Notes: generated by a model from the letters alone, not told the origin. A stretch of DNA of 12,723 nucleotides from Polyangia bacterium (GCA_030433055.1 JAUILJ010000132.1:1-12723); one strand, 5' to 3'; counted from the first letter of the stretch, positions 1-8,243 are shown. Translations and numbers: made by a program.

Positions 1-1
1 G

Positions 2-295
2 CTACACGGCCCCGAGATCCTGTTCCTCGACGAACCCACGTCGGGGGTCGACCCGATCACCAGACGAGAGTTCTGGACACATATCAACGGTGTGGTCGAG
101 CGGGGAGTCACCGTCTTGGTGACGACTCACTTCATGGATGAAGCAGAGTATTGCGATCGAATCGGGCTGATATCTCGCGGAAAGATGATCGCCACGGGTA
201 CTCCAGATGATCTGAAAGCCAAAGCGACGTCACCGGAGCACCCGGATCCGACGATGGAAGAAGCGTTCATCGCGCTGGTAACGGAGGCCGCGTGA
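2..295 (+). CDS. ybhF: ABC transporter ATP-binding protein, YbhF-type, 3' end only (partial)
   Basis: This is the C-terminal 97 residues of an ABC ATPase whose 5' part lies outside the window. The frame is open from base 2 with no stop until TGA at 293-295. It shows Walker B with the catalytic Glu (LFLDEP, fragment residues 7-12), the D-loop (SGVDP, 14-18) and the H-loop His (VTTH, His 43), followed by FMDEAEYCDRIGLISRGK. The stretches TRREFW, MDEAEYCDRIGL and the ending PDPTMEEAFIAL closely match my memory of the second nucleotide-binding half of E. coli YbhF. It would hydrolyse ATP on the cytoplasmic face to drive the two permeases encoded next. It overlaps the next gene by 4 bases (GTGA), which implies translational coupling. 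Whether the full protein has one or two ATPase domains cannot be seen here. Confidence 0.93.
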   Translation, partial: LHGPEILFLDEPTSGVDPITRREFWTHINGVVERGVTVLVTTHFMDEAEYCDRIGLISRGKMIATGTPDDLKAKATSPEHPDPTMEEAFIALVTEAA

Positions 296-1425
296 CGCGC
301 TTGACCATGCGCTTCAAGCGCCTCTGGACCCTTTGCCGCAAGGAGACACTCCAGATCATCCGTGATCCAAGCACGCTGTTGATCGCGTTCATTTTTCCGG
401 TGGTCTTGCTGTTCATCTTTGGCTCAGGGATCAACCTCGACTCCTCGACGGTCAGCTTCGGCATCGTGCTGGAAGACACTCGCCCTCAGGCGATCAGCCT
501 CGCGGAGTCGCTGGCCAACTCTCCCACGTTCCGCGTGAAGACGGGCTTCGATGCCAAGCAAATGGGAGATGACCTTCGCGCCGGACGCGTGCGGGGCTTC
601 CTCGTCATCCGTAGCGATTTCTCGGAGCGCGCGCTCCGGCAGGGCCCAGGGACTTCGCCGCTGCTCTTGGTCACCGACGGCTCCGAGCCCAACACGGCGA
701 GCTTCGTCGCAGCCCACGTGCGCGGTGCGGTCGCGGTCTGGCAGCGGGAAGAGCTGAAGCGACAAGGTCGCGAGATCAAGGGCCTGAACATCGAGACGCG
801 CTCCTGGTTCAACCCATCGACCGAGAGCCGCAACTTCCTCCTCCCTGGGTCCATCAGCATCGTCATGACGGTGGTCGGCGCATTGCTGACCGCGCTCGTG
901 GTCGCGCGCGAATGGGAACGCGGCACCATGGAGGCGCTCCTCGCCGCCGGCATCACCCGCTTCGAGCTGGTCGCCTCGAAGGTCATTCCGTACTTCGTCC
1001 TGGGGCTGCTGGCGTTCATGATCTGTGTCGGGCTGACGCGCTACGCGTTCCATGTGCCGTTTCGCGGCAGCCTCGGCGCGGTGATGCTGATCGGCGCGCT
1101 GTTCCTGGGTAGCGCGCTGGGGCTGGGGCTGCTCCTGTCGACCGTCCTGCGCAGTCAATACAACGCCGCCCAAGCCGCCCTGAACGCAGCGTTCCTGCCA
1201 GCCCTGATGCTCTCGGGCTTCGTCTTCGAGATCAGCTCGATGCCGGCTGTAATCCGTGCGGTAACAACGATCGTGCCAGCACGCTACTTCGTCGTGGCGA
1301 TGCAGACCGTGTTTCAAGCAGGCGACGTCTGGTCCGTGCTGATCCCGGCCTTCGAAGGCCTCGGACTCGCCGCGGTTGGCTTCTTGGGCTTGACCTACCT
1401 AAAGACTCGGAGGCGCCTCGAATGA
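292..1425 (+). CDS. ybhS: ABC-2 type permease, YbhS-like
   Basis: Inner-membrane permease of an ABC-2 exporter, 377 aa, the usual length for the family. One TM helix lies near residues 29-46 (ends LLFIFGSGINLD). A large extracytoplasmic domain follows at about 50-183, and five or so TM helices lie between about 185 and 370. Family motifs are VAREWERGTMEALL (about 203-216) just after TM2, RSQYNAAQAALNAAFLPALMLSGF, and a C-terminal LTYLKTRRRLE. These agree closely with remembered E. coli YbhS. The start used is GTG 292, which overlaps the upstream TGA. ATG 307 (MRFKRLW) is a plausible alternative that loses only five residues. The stop overlaps the next start by 4 bases (ATGA). It likely forms a heterodimeric pore with the YbhR-like subunit. 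The substrate is unknown; drug or cation export is known for E. coli YbhFSR. Confidence 0.95.
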   Translation: MTRLTMRFKRLWTLCRKETLQIIRDPSTLLIAFIFPVVLLFIFGSGINLDSSTVSFGIVLEDTRPQAISLAESLANSPTFRVKTGFDAKQMGDDLRAGRVRGFLVIRSDFSERALRQGPGTSPLLLVTDGSEPNTASFVAAHVRGAVAVWQREELKRQGREIKGLNIETRSWFNPSTESRNFLLPGSISIVMTVVGALLTALVVAREWERGTMEALLAAGITRFELVASKVIPYFVLGLLAFMICVGLTRYAFHVPFRGSLGAVMLIGALFLGSALGLGLLLSTVLRSQYNAAQAALNAAFLPALMLSGFVFEISSMPAVIRAVTTIVPARYFVVAMQTVFQAGDVWSVLIPAFEGLGLAAVGFLGLTYLKTRRRLE

Positions 1426-2525
1426 ACGCGACGCTGATACGCCTCAGAGCGTTGATCCTCAAGGAGCTTCAAGCGGTGCTCGGGGACAAGCAGAGCCTGC
1501 GCCTGCTGATCATGCCGGTCATCTTGCAGCTCCTCGTGTTCCCCTTCGCCGCGACGCTGGAGGTCAAGAACAACAGCATCGCGGTCTTCGATCAGGATCA
1601 CGGTGCCACCAGCAACGAGATGATCCAGCGACTCAGGCAAACGGCTGCGTTCACGGAGATCGTGCAGGTGCACAGCGAGGAGGAGGCACGGGACCTGGTG
1701 GACCGTCAAACGGTGCTCCTCGTGCTGCGCTTTGGCCCGCAGTTCTCCAAGAGCGTCAAGCAAGGCTCGCCGGAACCCATACAGGCCGTGTTGGACGGTC
1801 GGCGCTCTAACTCCGCGCAGATCGCGCTGGCCTACGTGCAGCAGATCGTCGGCGGCGTGCCGCTGGATACCCAGGCGGTGCCCTCCGCTGGGCTGGTCGT
1901 CCGCAACTGGTACAACCCGAACCTCGAATACTTTCGTTTCATCGTGCCGTCCCTGGTCGCGATGATCACCACGCTGAGCGCACTCATCGTGACCGCCATG
2001 TCGGTCGCGAGAGAGCGCGAGCAAGGCACGCTCGACCAGCTCCTGGTCAGCCCGCTCACGCCTTCGATGATCTTCGTGGGCAAGGCGGTTCCGGCACTGA
2101 TCGTCGCGGTGATCCAGGCGACCATCATCATCGCCGGCGGGGTGTTCGGCTACGGCATCGCCTTCCAGGGCTCCTTACCGTTACTTTACGGCTGCATGGT
2201 GGCCTACGTGGCCGCGCTGGTCGGTGTGGGGCTGTTCATCTCGAGCGTGTGCGCGACGCAGCAGCAAGCGTTCCTCGGCGTCTTCTTCTTCGTGATGCCG
2301 GCGATCTTGCTCTCGGGCTACGTCACGCCGGTCGACAACATGCCTCACTGGCTGCAGGTCGCGACCTGGGCGAACCCCGTGCGCCACTTCGTCGAGATCA
2401 CCAAGGGCATCTACCTCAAGGACGCCCAGTTCGCGGACTTCTCAGCCAACGTCTGGGCACTACTCTGCATCGCGGCGGTCACCGGGGTCACGGCCCTCGG
2501 TGTATTCAAGCGACGCTTGGGCTAG
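1422..2525 (+). CDS. ybhR: ABC-2 type permease, YbhR-like
   Basis: Second inner-membrane permease, 367 aa. It is a paralogue of the preceding gene with the same plan: TM1 near residues 28-45 (MPVILQLLVFPFAATLEV), an extracytoplasmic domain with LDGRRSNSAQIALAYVQQIV, then VVRNWYNPNLEYFRFIVPSL leading into the C-terminal helices. AREREQGTLDQLLVSPLTP follows TM2 and corresponds to the WERGTMEALL site of the YbhS-like subunit. Later come TQQQAFLGVFFFVMPAILLS and GIYLKDAQF. The match to remembered E. coli YbhR is strong along the whole length. ATG 1422 overlaps the previous stop (ATGA), so the two permeases are probably made in equal amounts. A 26-base gap separates the stop from the next gene. 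Confidence 0.95.
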   Translation: MNATLIRLRALILKELQAVLGDKQSLRLLIMPVILQLLVFPFAATLEVKNNSIAVFDQDHGATSNEMIQRLRQTAAFTEIVQVHSEEEARDLVDRQTVLLVLRFGPQFSKSVKQGSPEPIQAVLDGRRSNSAQIALAYVQQIVGGVPLDTQAVPSAGLVVRNWYNPNLEYFRFIVPSLVAMITTLSALIVTAMSVAREREQGTLDQLLVSPLTPSMIFVGKAVPALIVAVIQATIIIAGGVFGYGIAFQGSLPLLYGCMVAYVAALVGVGLFISSVCATQQQAFLGVFFFVMPAILLSGYVTPVDNMPHWLQVATWANPVRHFVEITKGIYLKDAQFADFSANVWALLCIAAVTGVTALGVFKRRLG

Positions 2526-2551
2526 CTCCTTTCCCCGGAGAAACGCAATCA

Positions 2552-3208
2552 ATGGCTCGTCCCAAAAGTGACATCGAACCCCGCATCATCCGCGCGGCTC
2601 ACGATATCTTCCTGCAGGAAGGCGTCGACTCGGCCTCGCTCCGCGCGATCGCACGCAGCGCAGGGACGAACATCGGGATGGTGTACTACTACTTCCCGAC
2701 CAAGGAAGACCTCTTCATGGCGGTCGTGGAAGATGTCTATGATGGCCTGCTCAAGCGCCTCGCTGACGCCTTCGACACGCGGCGCCCCGTGGAGGAGCGC
2801 CTGCTCCAGGCCTTCTCGATGGTGGGCGAACTGGAGCCCTACGAACTAGAGGTCGGTCGCATCGTGGTGCGAGAAATGATGAGCTCCACGGAGCGACGAG
2901 CGAAGCTCCTGGAGCGCTTCCAACGGGGGCACTTGCCCCTGATCGTGAGCACCATGCTCCAGGGGCGACAGGAAGAAACGTTCGATACTGCCATACCCAT
3001 CCCAGTGCTGATGACCTGCGCGATCTCGGTCGGCATGTTGCCACAGTTGCTGCTGCGCGTGCTGGGCGAGCGCCTGCCTGGTTTCGACGAAGTGCCCCAA
3101 GGCAACCAGCTCGCTGAGCTGCTCACTCGAGTGCTCTTCGAAGGCGTCGCGGGCCCCAAACGCCCGCCCTCCCCCAGCCTCGAACCGCCGAAAGGTGACC
3201 AACCATGA
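2552..3208 (+). CDS. TetR/AcrR-family transcriptional regulator (CecR/YbiH-like position)
   Basis: A 218-aa one-component repressor. The N-terminal helix-turn-helix domain (about residues 8-60) reads IIRAAHDIFLQEGVDSASLR, then AIARSAGTNIGMVYYYFPTK and EDLF. This is the classic TetR signature, with YYYF at the end of the recognition helix. The C-terminal part (about 65-200) is helical and would bind a ligand and dimerise; the last 15 residues are Pro-rich. The start is ATG 2552, with GGAG at 2537-2540 as ribosome binding site. The same frame is open further upstream, but that overlaps the permease gene and is not needed. Its place inside the exporter operon suggests it represses this operon in response to an exported compound, as CecR (YbiH) does next to ybhGFSR in E. 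coli. The operator would be upstream of the window. The stop overlaps the next ATG by 4 bases. Confidence 0.93.
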   Translation: MARPKSDIEPRIIRAAHDIFLQEGVDSASLRAIARSAGTNIGMVYYYFPTKEDLFMAVVEDVYDGLLKRLADAFDTRRPVEERLLQAFSMVGELEPYELEVGRIVVREMMSSTERRAKLLERFQRGHLPLIVSTMLQGRQEETFDTAIPIPVLMTCAISVGMLPQLLLRVLGERLPGFDEVPQGNQLAELLTRVLFEGVAGPKRPPSPSLEPPKGDQP

Positions 3209-4749
3209 GACGACTGGAAGCTCGACGATCGAATCAATTTTTCCCTGCGGTTTTATCTGCGCTCCTGTTCGGCGGCGCTCTGGCGCTCTCTCCCGACGCC
3301 ACAGCGCAGCCGGGCCCCACAGCGCGGCCGGGCTCCACAGCGCAGCCGCACTCCACAGCGCAGCCGGGCCCCGCGACGCCTGCGTCTAGCAAGCCCGACG
3401 CCGAGAGCCTCGATCAACGCCTGAGGGCACTGCTCGGCCGCCCCGGTGGGCTCACGGCACGCCAGGCGTCAGCCCGGGCGATCGCGACGAGCAACGAGCT
3501 CAAGCAGAGCGGAGCCGAGGTGCGGAGCGCCGCCGCGGACAAGGATCAAGCCGCCGTCGGCTACGTCCCGCGCGTCACGCTGACAGCTCGCTACACCAGG
3601 CTGTCCGAAGTGGACACGGAGAGCTTGGGCACGCTCGTCGCGACCACTCAGCCCGGTCCAGTTGCCCCAGGGCAACCACTGGTCGGGGTCAACGTCTCGT
3701 TTCCTCAGATCCTGGATCAGTACCTGCTCCAGGCCAACGTGACGGTCCCACTCACCGACTACTTCCTGCGCACGAACCACGCAAATCGATCAGCCAGCCA
3801 CAGCCTGCAGGCGGCCAAGTACCGGCAACAGGTGAGCAAGCGAAACGCCGCTCTCCAGGCGCAGCTCGCCTACTACGCGTGGGCGCAGAGTACCCTGGCG
3901 GAGGTCGTCGCGGAGCAAACGCTCGAGCAAGCGCGGGCGCACTACAAGGTCGCGGAGGCCGCCCGCAAAGCCGAAACGCTGACCCGCGCCGAGCTGATGC
4001 GGTTCGACGCTCAGGTCGCGAGCGCCGAGCTGATGCTCGAGCGTGCTCGCTCTAGAGCAGAGATCAACGCGGACACCTTGCACTCAATCCTTCACGACCC
4101 CGACAGCAAGACCTACCGCATCGGCGAGGATCTGCTCGCTCCGCTGCCCCCGATCAAGCGGGAGAAGGCCAGTGACCTGCAGCGTCGAGCGCAGCGCGCC
4201 CGGCCGGAGTTCAAGGCCTTGAGCGAGACCGAACGCGCGCTCGCCTCGCAACGCAGCGCGGTCAAGGCCAGCACGCTGCCGAGGCTCGACGCGTTCGGTA
4301 ACGCCTACTACGCGAACCCTCACCAGCGCGTCTTCCCTCAGCAGGACAAATGGACTGCCAGCTGGGACGCCGGGCTGCAGCTAACGTACGTGATCAACGA
4401 CGTGCCCAGTGCCAGCGCCAGCGCTCGATCTCTGGAAGCCAAGCAGAGCGGGGTCCGCGCCCAGCAGGCGTCTCTGAGAGACATGCTGCGCAGAGAGCTC
4501 AGCCAGGCTCAGCGCTCGGCGATCGAGGCAGACGTCGCGCTCAAGGTCGCCACCCGCGGACTCGCTGCGAGCGAAGAAGCCTACCGAGCGACACTACTTC
4601 AATTCCGCGCAGAAAGAGCGAAGAGCGTCGATTTGATGGACGCGAACACAGAGCTCCTGCGCGCACGCCTGGAGCTCATCACGGCGCACATCAACCAGCG
4701 GGTGAGCCGCACCAAGCTCGCCTACGCCCTGGGCAAGTCCCTGAAATAG
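3205..4749 (+). CDS. TolC-family outer membrane efflux protein
   Basis: A 514-aa outer membrane factor that would form the trimeric exit duct for the ABC exporter encoded upstream. A signal peptide is visible: basic start MRRLEARR, hydrophobic FFPAVLSALLFGGALAL, and a probable cleavage after Ala 34 (ATA/Q). An 18-bp tandem repeat directly after it encodes a Pro-rich hexapeptide linker (residues 33-56). The mature part has the two long helical repeats of the OEP family: LTARQASARAIATSNELKQS near 88, long Ala/Gln/Glu coiled-coil stretches at about 190-290 and 400-505, and beta-strand segments such as RVTLTARYTRLSEV and PRLDAFGNAYYANP. The start ATG 3205 overlaps the TetR stop (ATGA). Family membership is confident from architecture; the specific substrate is not known. 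E. coli ybhFSR has no linked TolC gene, so this linkage is notable. Confidence 0.92.
   Translation: MRRLEARRSNQFFPAVLSALLFGGALALSPDATAQPGPTARPGSTAQPHSTAQPGPATPASSKPDAESLDQRLRALLGRPGGLTARQASARAIATSNELKQSGAEVRSAAADKDQAAVGYVPRVTLTARYTRLSEVDTESLGTLVATTQPGPVAPGQPLVGVNVSFPQILDQYLLQANVTVPLTDYFLRTNHANRSASHSLQAAKYRQQVSKRNAALQAQLAYYAWAQSTLAEVVAEQTLEQARAHYKVAEAARKAETLTRAELMRFDAQVASAELMLERARSRAEINADTLHSILHDPDSKTYRIGEDLLAPLPPIKREKASDLQRRAQRARPEFKALSETERALASQRSAVKASTLPRLDAFGNAYYANPHQRVFPQQDKWTASWDAGLQLTYVINDVPSASASARSLEAKQSGVRAQQASLRDMLRRELSQAQRSAIEADVALKVATRGLAASEEAYRATLLQFRAERAKSVDLMDANTELLRARLELITAHINQRVSRTKLAYALGKSLK
3301..3372 (+). repeat. Four tandem 18-bp repeats encoding a Pro-rich hexapeptide
   Basis: Four consecutive 18-base units (3301-3318, 3319-3336, 3337-3354, 3355-3372) share the pattern ACAGCGCAGCCGGGCCCC. 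Units 1 and 4 are identical; units 2 and 3 differ at two or three positions. They encode TAQPGP, TARPGS, TAQPHS and TAQPGP. The array begins exactly at the predicted signal-peptidase site of the TolC-type protein, so it lengthens the mature N-terminus without disturbing the barrel. The frame is preserved because the unit is a multiple of three, so copy number can vary freely. Confidence 0.9.
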
Positions 4750-4781
4750 CGGAGCCTCCGCGGTCGGCCTTCGGCCGCTGC
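4749..4781 (+). terminator. Tandem GC-rich hairpins after the exporter operon
   Basis: Two small inverted repeats start at the TolC stop codon: GCGGA/TCCGC (4749-4761, 3-base loop), then CGGCC/GGCCG (4765-4777, loop TTC), with weak extension of the second stem. There is no T-tract, so this is at best a candidate terminator or transcript-end stabiliser. Confidence 0.35.
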
Positions 4782-4862
4782 GACGCCATGTCGCGGGCCG
4801 CCCGAGGCGCTTCCTCTGGCCTGAGGCTGGCGTCGGCGCAGCGACTGCCGTAAGCAGGCGCA

Positions 4863-5597
4863 GTGAGTCAGTCGAACGCACCTGGCTGCTTGGCGCTCGT
4901 CGCCGTCCCCGCGGCCCTCGCGCTGACCGTCGCCGCTCTGGTGTACGGGGCGGCGGGGATGGGCAAAGGGGCGCGCAAGCCACCGCCACCACCAGGCGCG
5001 GGTGTCATCGAGGGCAGGGCCGAAGGGCTCGCGAAACAGCAGCCGCCAGTCGGAGCGGGCGTCGCCTACGCCGAGCTGGAAGTCATGTGTCTGAAGAAGA
5101 CGGGTCGAGACACCAAGCGCACGCTGCTCGCCAAGCGAGTCTACGGGAGCCCGCGCCTGACGCTGCAAGACAGCCGAGGCGGCGACTCCAAGCAGGTCTC
5201 GCTCCCGCCGTTCTCCTTCGAGGGGTGGAGCAGCTACTCGAACTTCTACCAGAGCAGGCGCAGCCTCGAGGGGCACCCCGCGGAAACATTGGCCCCGGAC
5301 TGGAAGCAGCACCCGTGCGACACCTACGGCGTCTGGATGGCGCGAGTGCTTCCCGAGCAATACGTGATCGTCCAGGGCGATCGCGCCTGGTTCGGCACCC
5401 GAGAGGAGCTGGCGAAGAAAGCCGAAGAGGCTCGAGTCGCCTTCCGCAACCGCGCCCTGCAGCTCGGCGGGTTCGCACTGCTGGCCTGGTTGTTCGGCAT
5501 CCTCGCGGGCCGGCGGTTGTGGAAGAACCGGCACCGCGGCGGACCAGCAGACGACCCTCGCGCCGAGCTCGACGCGTCCGGCTTGCCCGGGTCCTGA
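4863..5597 (+). CDS. Two-TM membrane protein, remotely GIDE-like
   Basis: A 244-aa protein that I do not recognise with certainty. It has an N-terminal TM helix (about residues 10-32), a Pro run (39-44), a soluble central domain (about 48-190), a second TM helix (199-217) and a basic tail, giving a helix-domain-helix layout. Features include GVIEGRAEG after the Pro run, PRLTLQDSRGGD (97-108) and VLPEQYVIVQGD (162-173). Their order resembles the GIDE-type domain of MUL1/MULAN-related bacterial membrane proteins (first-strand Gly motif, 'F-L-D-TG' strand, 'LPpG..V.v.G'). This is remote pattern similarity only. No RING domain is present. GTG 4863 is the first possible start, since TAA at 4851 closes the frame upstream; the ribosome binding site is weak. 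It is separated by 113 bases from the TolC gene and 188 from the VIT gene. Confidence 0.72.
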   Translation: MSQSNAPGCLALVAVPAALALTVAALVYGAAGMGKGARKPPPPPGAGVIEGRAEGLAKQQPPVGAGVAYAELEVMCLKKTGRDTKRTLLAKRVYGSPRLTLQDSRGGDSKQVSLPPFSFEGWSSYSNFYQSRRSLEGHPAETLAPDWKQHPCDTYGVWMARVLPEQYVIVQGDRAWFGTREELAKKAEEARVAFRNRALQLGGFALLAWLFGILAGRRLWKNRHRGGPADDPRAELDASGLPGS

Positions 5598-5775
5598 CCC
5601 CTGGTCGATTTTGCGGAGGCGGCGCGCACGGCAAAAAAACTTTGTCACCAACCCGCCCCGCGCAGCGTTGGTCCCTCAAACAGCCTCGCAACACGCGCAA
5701 AAGCGCCGCAACTCTCAGCACTTGAGCGCGGCGCCCTCAACCTGTGGTTGGGGAGAGCGCATGAGCGCGAGGCGT

Positions 5776-5782
5776 GGAGGGA
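5776..5782 (+). promoter_or_regulatory. Ribosome binding site that fixes the VIT/VWA start
   Basis: GGAGG at 5776-5780 lies 5 bases before ATG 5786. It sits inside the alternative GTG-initiated extension (GTG 5774), so ATG 5786 is the better start. Confidence 0.7.
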
Positions 5783-5785
5783 CAC

Positions 5786-8227
5786 ATGACACTGCCGATC
5801 CATCAAGTCTTTCAGCAAACTAGCAGCGTGACTGCCGCCCCCGAGAACGCCTCGAGCGGCGCGCGGTTGGTCAGCCCCAGTGGCGTCAGCCTACCACTCG
5901 AGAGCGCCACCCTCCGCGCTGAGGCCGGAGGCGGCATCGCCCGCAGCGTGCTGCGTCAGCGCTTTCGCAACACATCCGGGAGCCCGCTCGAGGTCACGTA
6001 CCTGCTGCCGCTGCCGAGCGATGCCGCCGTCTGCGGCTACAGCTTCGAGCTGAGCGGAAAGCACACGCGTGGAGTCGTGGAGCCCAAGCACCAGGCTCGG
6101 GAACGCTACGAAGAAGCGCTGATGAGCGGTCACAGCGCCGCCCTGCTGGAGCAGGAGCGCAGCGCCTTGTTCCGCCAGGCGATCGGCAACATCCCGCCGG
6201 GCCAGAGCATCGATATCGAGGTCAGCCTCGATCACCCGTTGGCCTGGGTGAGCAACGGCTGGGAGTATCGTTTCCCCACGGTTGTCGCTCCCCGCTACCT
6301 GAATGAAGAGAGCCACGACGCCTCGTGCGTCTCCGTGGTCGCTCACGACGACGGCTCCGAGGCCCGAGCGCCTCGCGCCGAGCTACAGCTCGAGATCGGC
6401 GATCGCGTCACGGCGCCACCGCGCTCTCCGAGCCACGGCATAGCAAGCCAGCAGGAACTCGAGTCCACCTGCGTCCACTTCGAGGGCGCCCGTCTGGACC
6501 GAGACGTCGTGGTGCGTTGGGGCGTCGCCCTCGAACACGCCAGCGCCCGCCTCGAGACAGCTCGCCCCACGGAAACACATCGCTACGCAACCTCCCAGTT
6601 CGGACTCTTGAGCCTGGTTCCACCGCTGGAGGCGCAGCGACCCGTCCCGCGGGACCTGATCGTGCTCTTGGACACGAGCGGGTCGATGGGGGGAGCGCCG
6701 CTCGCCCAAGCGGTACGCCTGGTCAGCGCCCTGGTGGATTCGCTTGGGGGTGAGGACCAACTCGAGCTGATCGAATTCAGCTGGAAGGCCAGTCGCTGGC
6801 AACGCAAGGCGGTGCGCGCCACCGAAGCCAACAAGGCGGACGCGCTACGCTGGCTGCGATCGCTCAGAGCCGACGGCGGCACCGAGATGCGCGGAGGCAT
6901 CGAGGCCGCGCTCGCGTCCCTTCGAGAGGGGGCCATGCGCCAGGTGGTGCTCGTCACCGACGGCCTGATCGGCAGTGAGGTGGCCATCCTCAAGCGCCTC
7001 TCGGACGAACTGCCGAAGAGCTGCCGCTTCCACAGCATCGGCGTGGGTCACGGGGTGAACCGCGCGCTGCTCACCCCCGCGGCGCGGGCTGGGCGCGGCG
7101 TGGAGATCATCGTTGCACCGGGCGAGGACGTCGAGCCCGCGATGAAGCGCTTGCTCGAGCGTACGGCCCAACCCCAGGTCGTGGACCTGGAGATCTGGGG
7201 CAGCGCGCTCAAAGCAGCGCCGCGGCGGCCGCTCGATCTGTACGCAGGCTCCCCCGCGCTGATCCCACTGGAGCTGAGCCCTGAAGGGGGCACACTACGC
7301 ATCCGCGGGGTAACGGCTCGAGGAACCTACTCCGAAGAGCTGGTGGTCAAGGCGAAGGAGGCGGGTCAGGGCTCTGAGCGCGTCCTGGCGCTCTACGCCC
7401 GCGAGCGCGTCGAAGATCTCGAGCTGGAGCACGCTGCCGTGCCTGAGCTTCGACGAGCTCACGACCAGAGCATCGAGCACCTTGGGGTCGACTTCCAGAT
7501 CGCCACTCGACTCACGTCCTGGGTCGCCGTGAGCGATGAGTCTACCGTCGACCCAACGGCGAAGTCGCGGCGGGTGGAGCAGCCCCACGAACTCGGCGCG
7601 GATCTGTGCGCGGAGGGCCTCGGGTTGCGCGCGATGGCACCACCGGCACTGGCCGGCGGCGCGGCGCCGGCCCTCGCAAGCATGCGCGTACGAGCTGCCG
7701 CGCCCGTGAGCGCGGGAAGGGCGCCCACTCCTCCTCCCGGTGCTCCGCCTGCCGCCGGTCGACCGCCGCAGTTCGTCGGGGCACCTCCGCCTCCAGTGCG
7801 CGGCGCGCCTTCGGCACCGGAAGCGCCCAAGCGCAAGGGAGGCTTGCTGGAGAAGGTCCGCGAGTTCTTCTCACCCCGAGATGAGGAGGCGCGTACCGAC
7901 TTAGCGGTGCTATCCGAGGAGGACGGTGACGGAGCGCTTCAGGTGCCCGGCCGCATCCGCCTGAGCAACAGCAAGCGCCTCGCCGTCGCGTTCGAGTTCC
8001 CCCACGAGGTCGACTGGGTGCTTCCCGCTCGAGTTCAGCTCGTGCTGGCTGACGGCAGCGTCATCGAGGCCGAAGTCGAGGTGCCACATACCACCGCGAC
8101 GGGGCGTCTCGAAGCCGGAGCCCAGGTGCGGCTGGTGTGCAAGCTCGAAGCTCAGCTCCCCCAGCGCCTCACGCACATCGTCATCAGTGAGACCGCCAGT
8201 CACCCGCGCTGTGAGATCAACTTCTAG
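5786..8227 (+). CDS. VIT domain + von Willebrand factor A domain protein
   Basis: An 813-aa protein related to the inter-alpha-trypsin inhibitor heavy-chain family. The VIT domain spans about residues 35-170, with the signature KHQARERYEEALMSGHSAAL, LLEQERSALFRQAIGNIPPG. The VWA domain spans about 290-470 and keeps a complete MIDAS metal site: DTSGS (296-300), Thr 366 in GGTEM, and Asp 392 in VTDG. It should therefore bind a divalent metal and a protein ligand. A Pro/Ala-rich linker (about 618-682) is followed by a short basic amphipathic stretch (KGGLLEKVREFF, about 684-695), then an acidic segment and a beta-rich C-terminal domain ending in CEINF. No signal peptide or TM helix is visible at the N-terminus, so it may be cytoplasmic. 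GGAGG 5 bases before ATG 5786 supports this start over GTG 5774. A strong hairpin follows the stop. The biological role is unknown. Confidence 0.92.
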   Translation: MTLPIHQVFQQTSSVTAAPENASSGARLVSPSGVSLPLESATLRAEAGGGIARSVLRQRFRNTSGSPLEVTYLLPLPSDAAVCGYSFELSGKHTRGVVEPKHQARERYEEALMSGHSAALLEQERSALFRQAIGNIPPGQSIDIEVSLDHPLAWVSNGWEYRFPTVVAPRYLNEESHDASCVSVVAHDDGSEARAPRAELQLEIGDRVTAPPRSPSHGIASQQELESTCVHFEGARLDRDVVVRWGVALEHASARLETARPTETHRYATSQFGLLSLVPPLEAQRPVPRDLIVLLDTSGSMGGAPLAQAVRLVSALVDSLGGEDQLELIEFSWKASRWQRKAVRATEANKADALRWLRSLRADGGTEMRGGIEAALASLREGAMRQVVLVTDGLIGSEVAILKRLSDELPKSCRFHSIGVGHGVNRALLTPAARAGRGVEIIVAPGEDVEPAMKRLLERTAQPQVVDLEIWGSALKAAPRRPLDLYAGSPALIPLELSPEGGTLRIRGVTARGTYSEELVVKAKEAGQGSERVLALYARERVEDLELEHAAVPELRRAHDQSIEHLGVDFQIATRLTSWVAVSDESTVDPTAKSRRVEQPHELGADLCAEGLGLRAMAPPALAGGAAPALASMRVRAAAPVSAGRAPTPPPGAPPAAGRPPQFVGAPPPPVRGAPSAPEAPKRKGGLLEKVREFFSPRDEEARTDLAVLSEEDGDGALQVPGRIRLSNSKRLAVAFEFPHEVDWVLPARVQLVLADGSVIEAEVEVPHTTATGRLEAGAQVRLVCKLEAQLPQRLTHIVISETASHPRCEINF

Positions 8228-8243
8228 CGACGACGAAACGACC

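Noticed and set aside
424..1317. 297-aa minus-strand ORF opposite the YbhS-like permease
   Set aside because: Antisense shadow of a clear ABC-2 permease in GC-rich DNA. The product is rich in Arg, Gln and His with no recognisable domain.
5612..5624. Possible sigma-54 promoter (TGG...TTGC) before the VIT/VWA gene
   Set aside because: The GG-to-GC spacing is 8 bases, not the required 10.
4722..5651. 309-aa minus-strand ORF over the 4863-5597 gene
   Set aside because: The + strand frame has coherent TM helices and a hydropathy pattern expected of a real protein. The antisense product is compositionally biased with no motifs.
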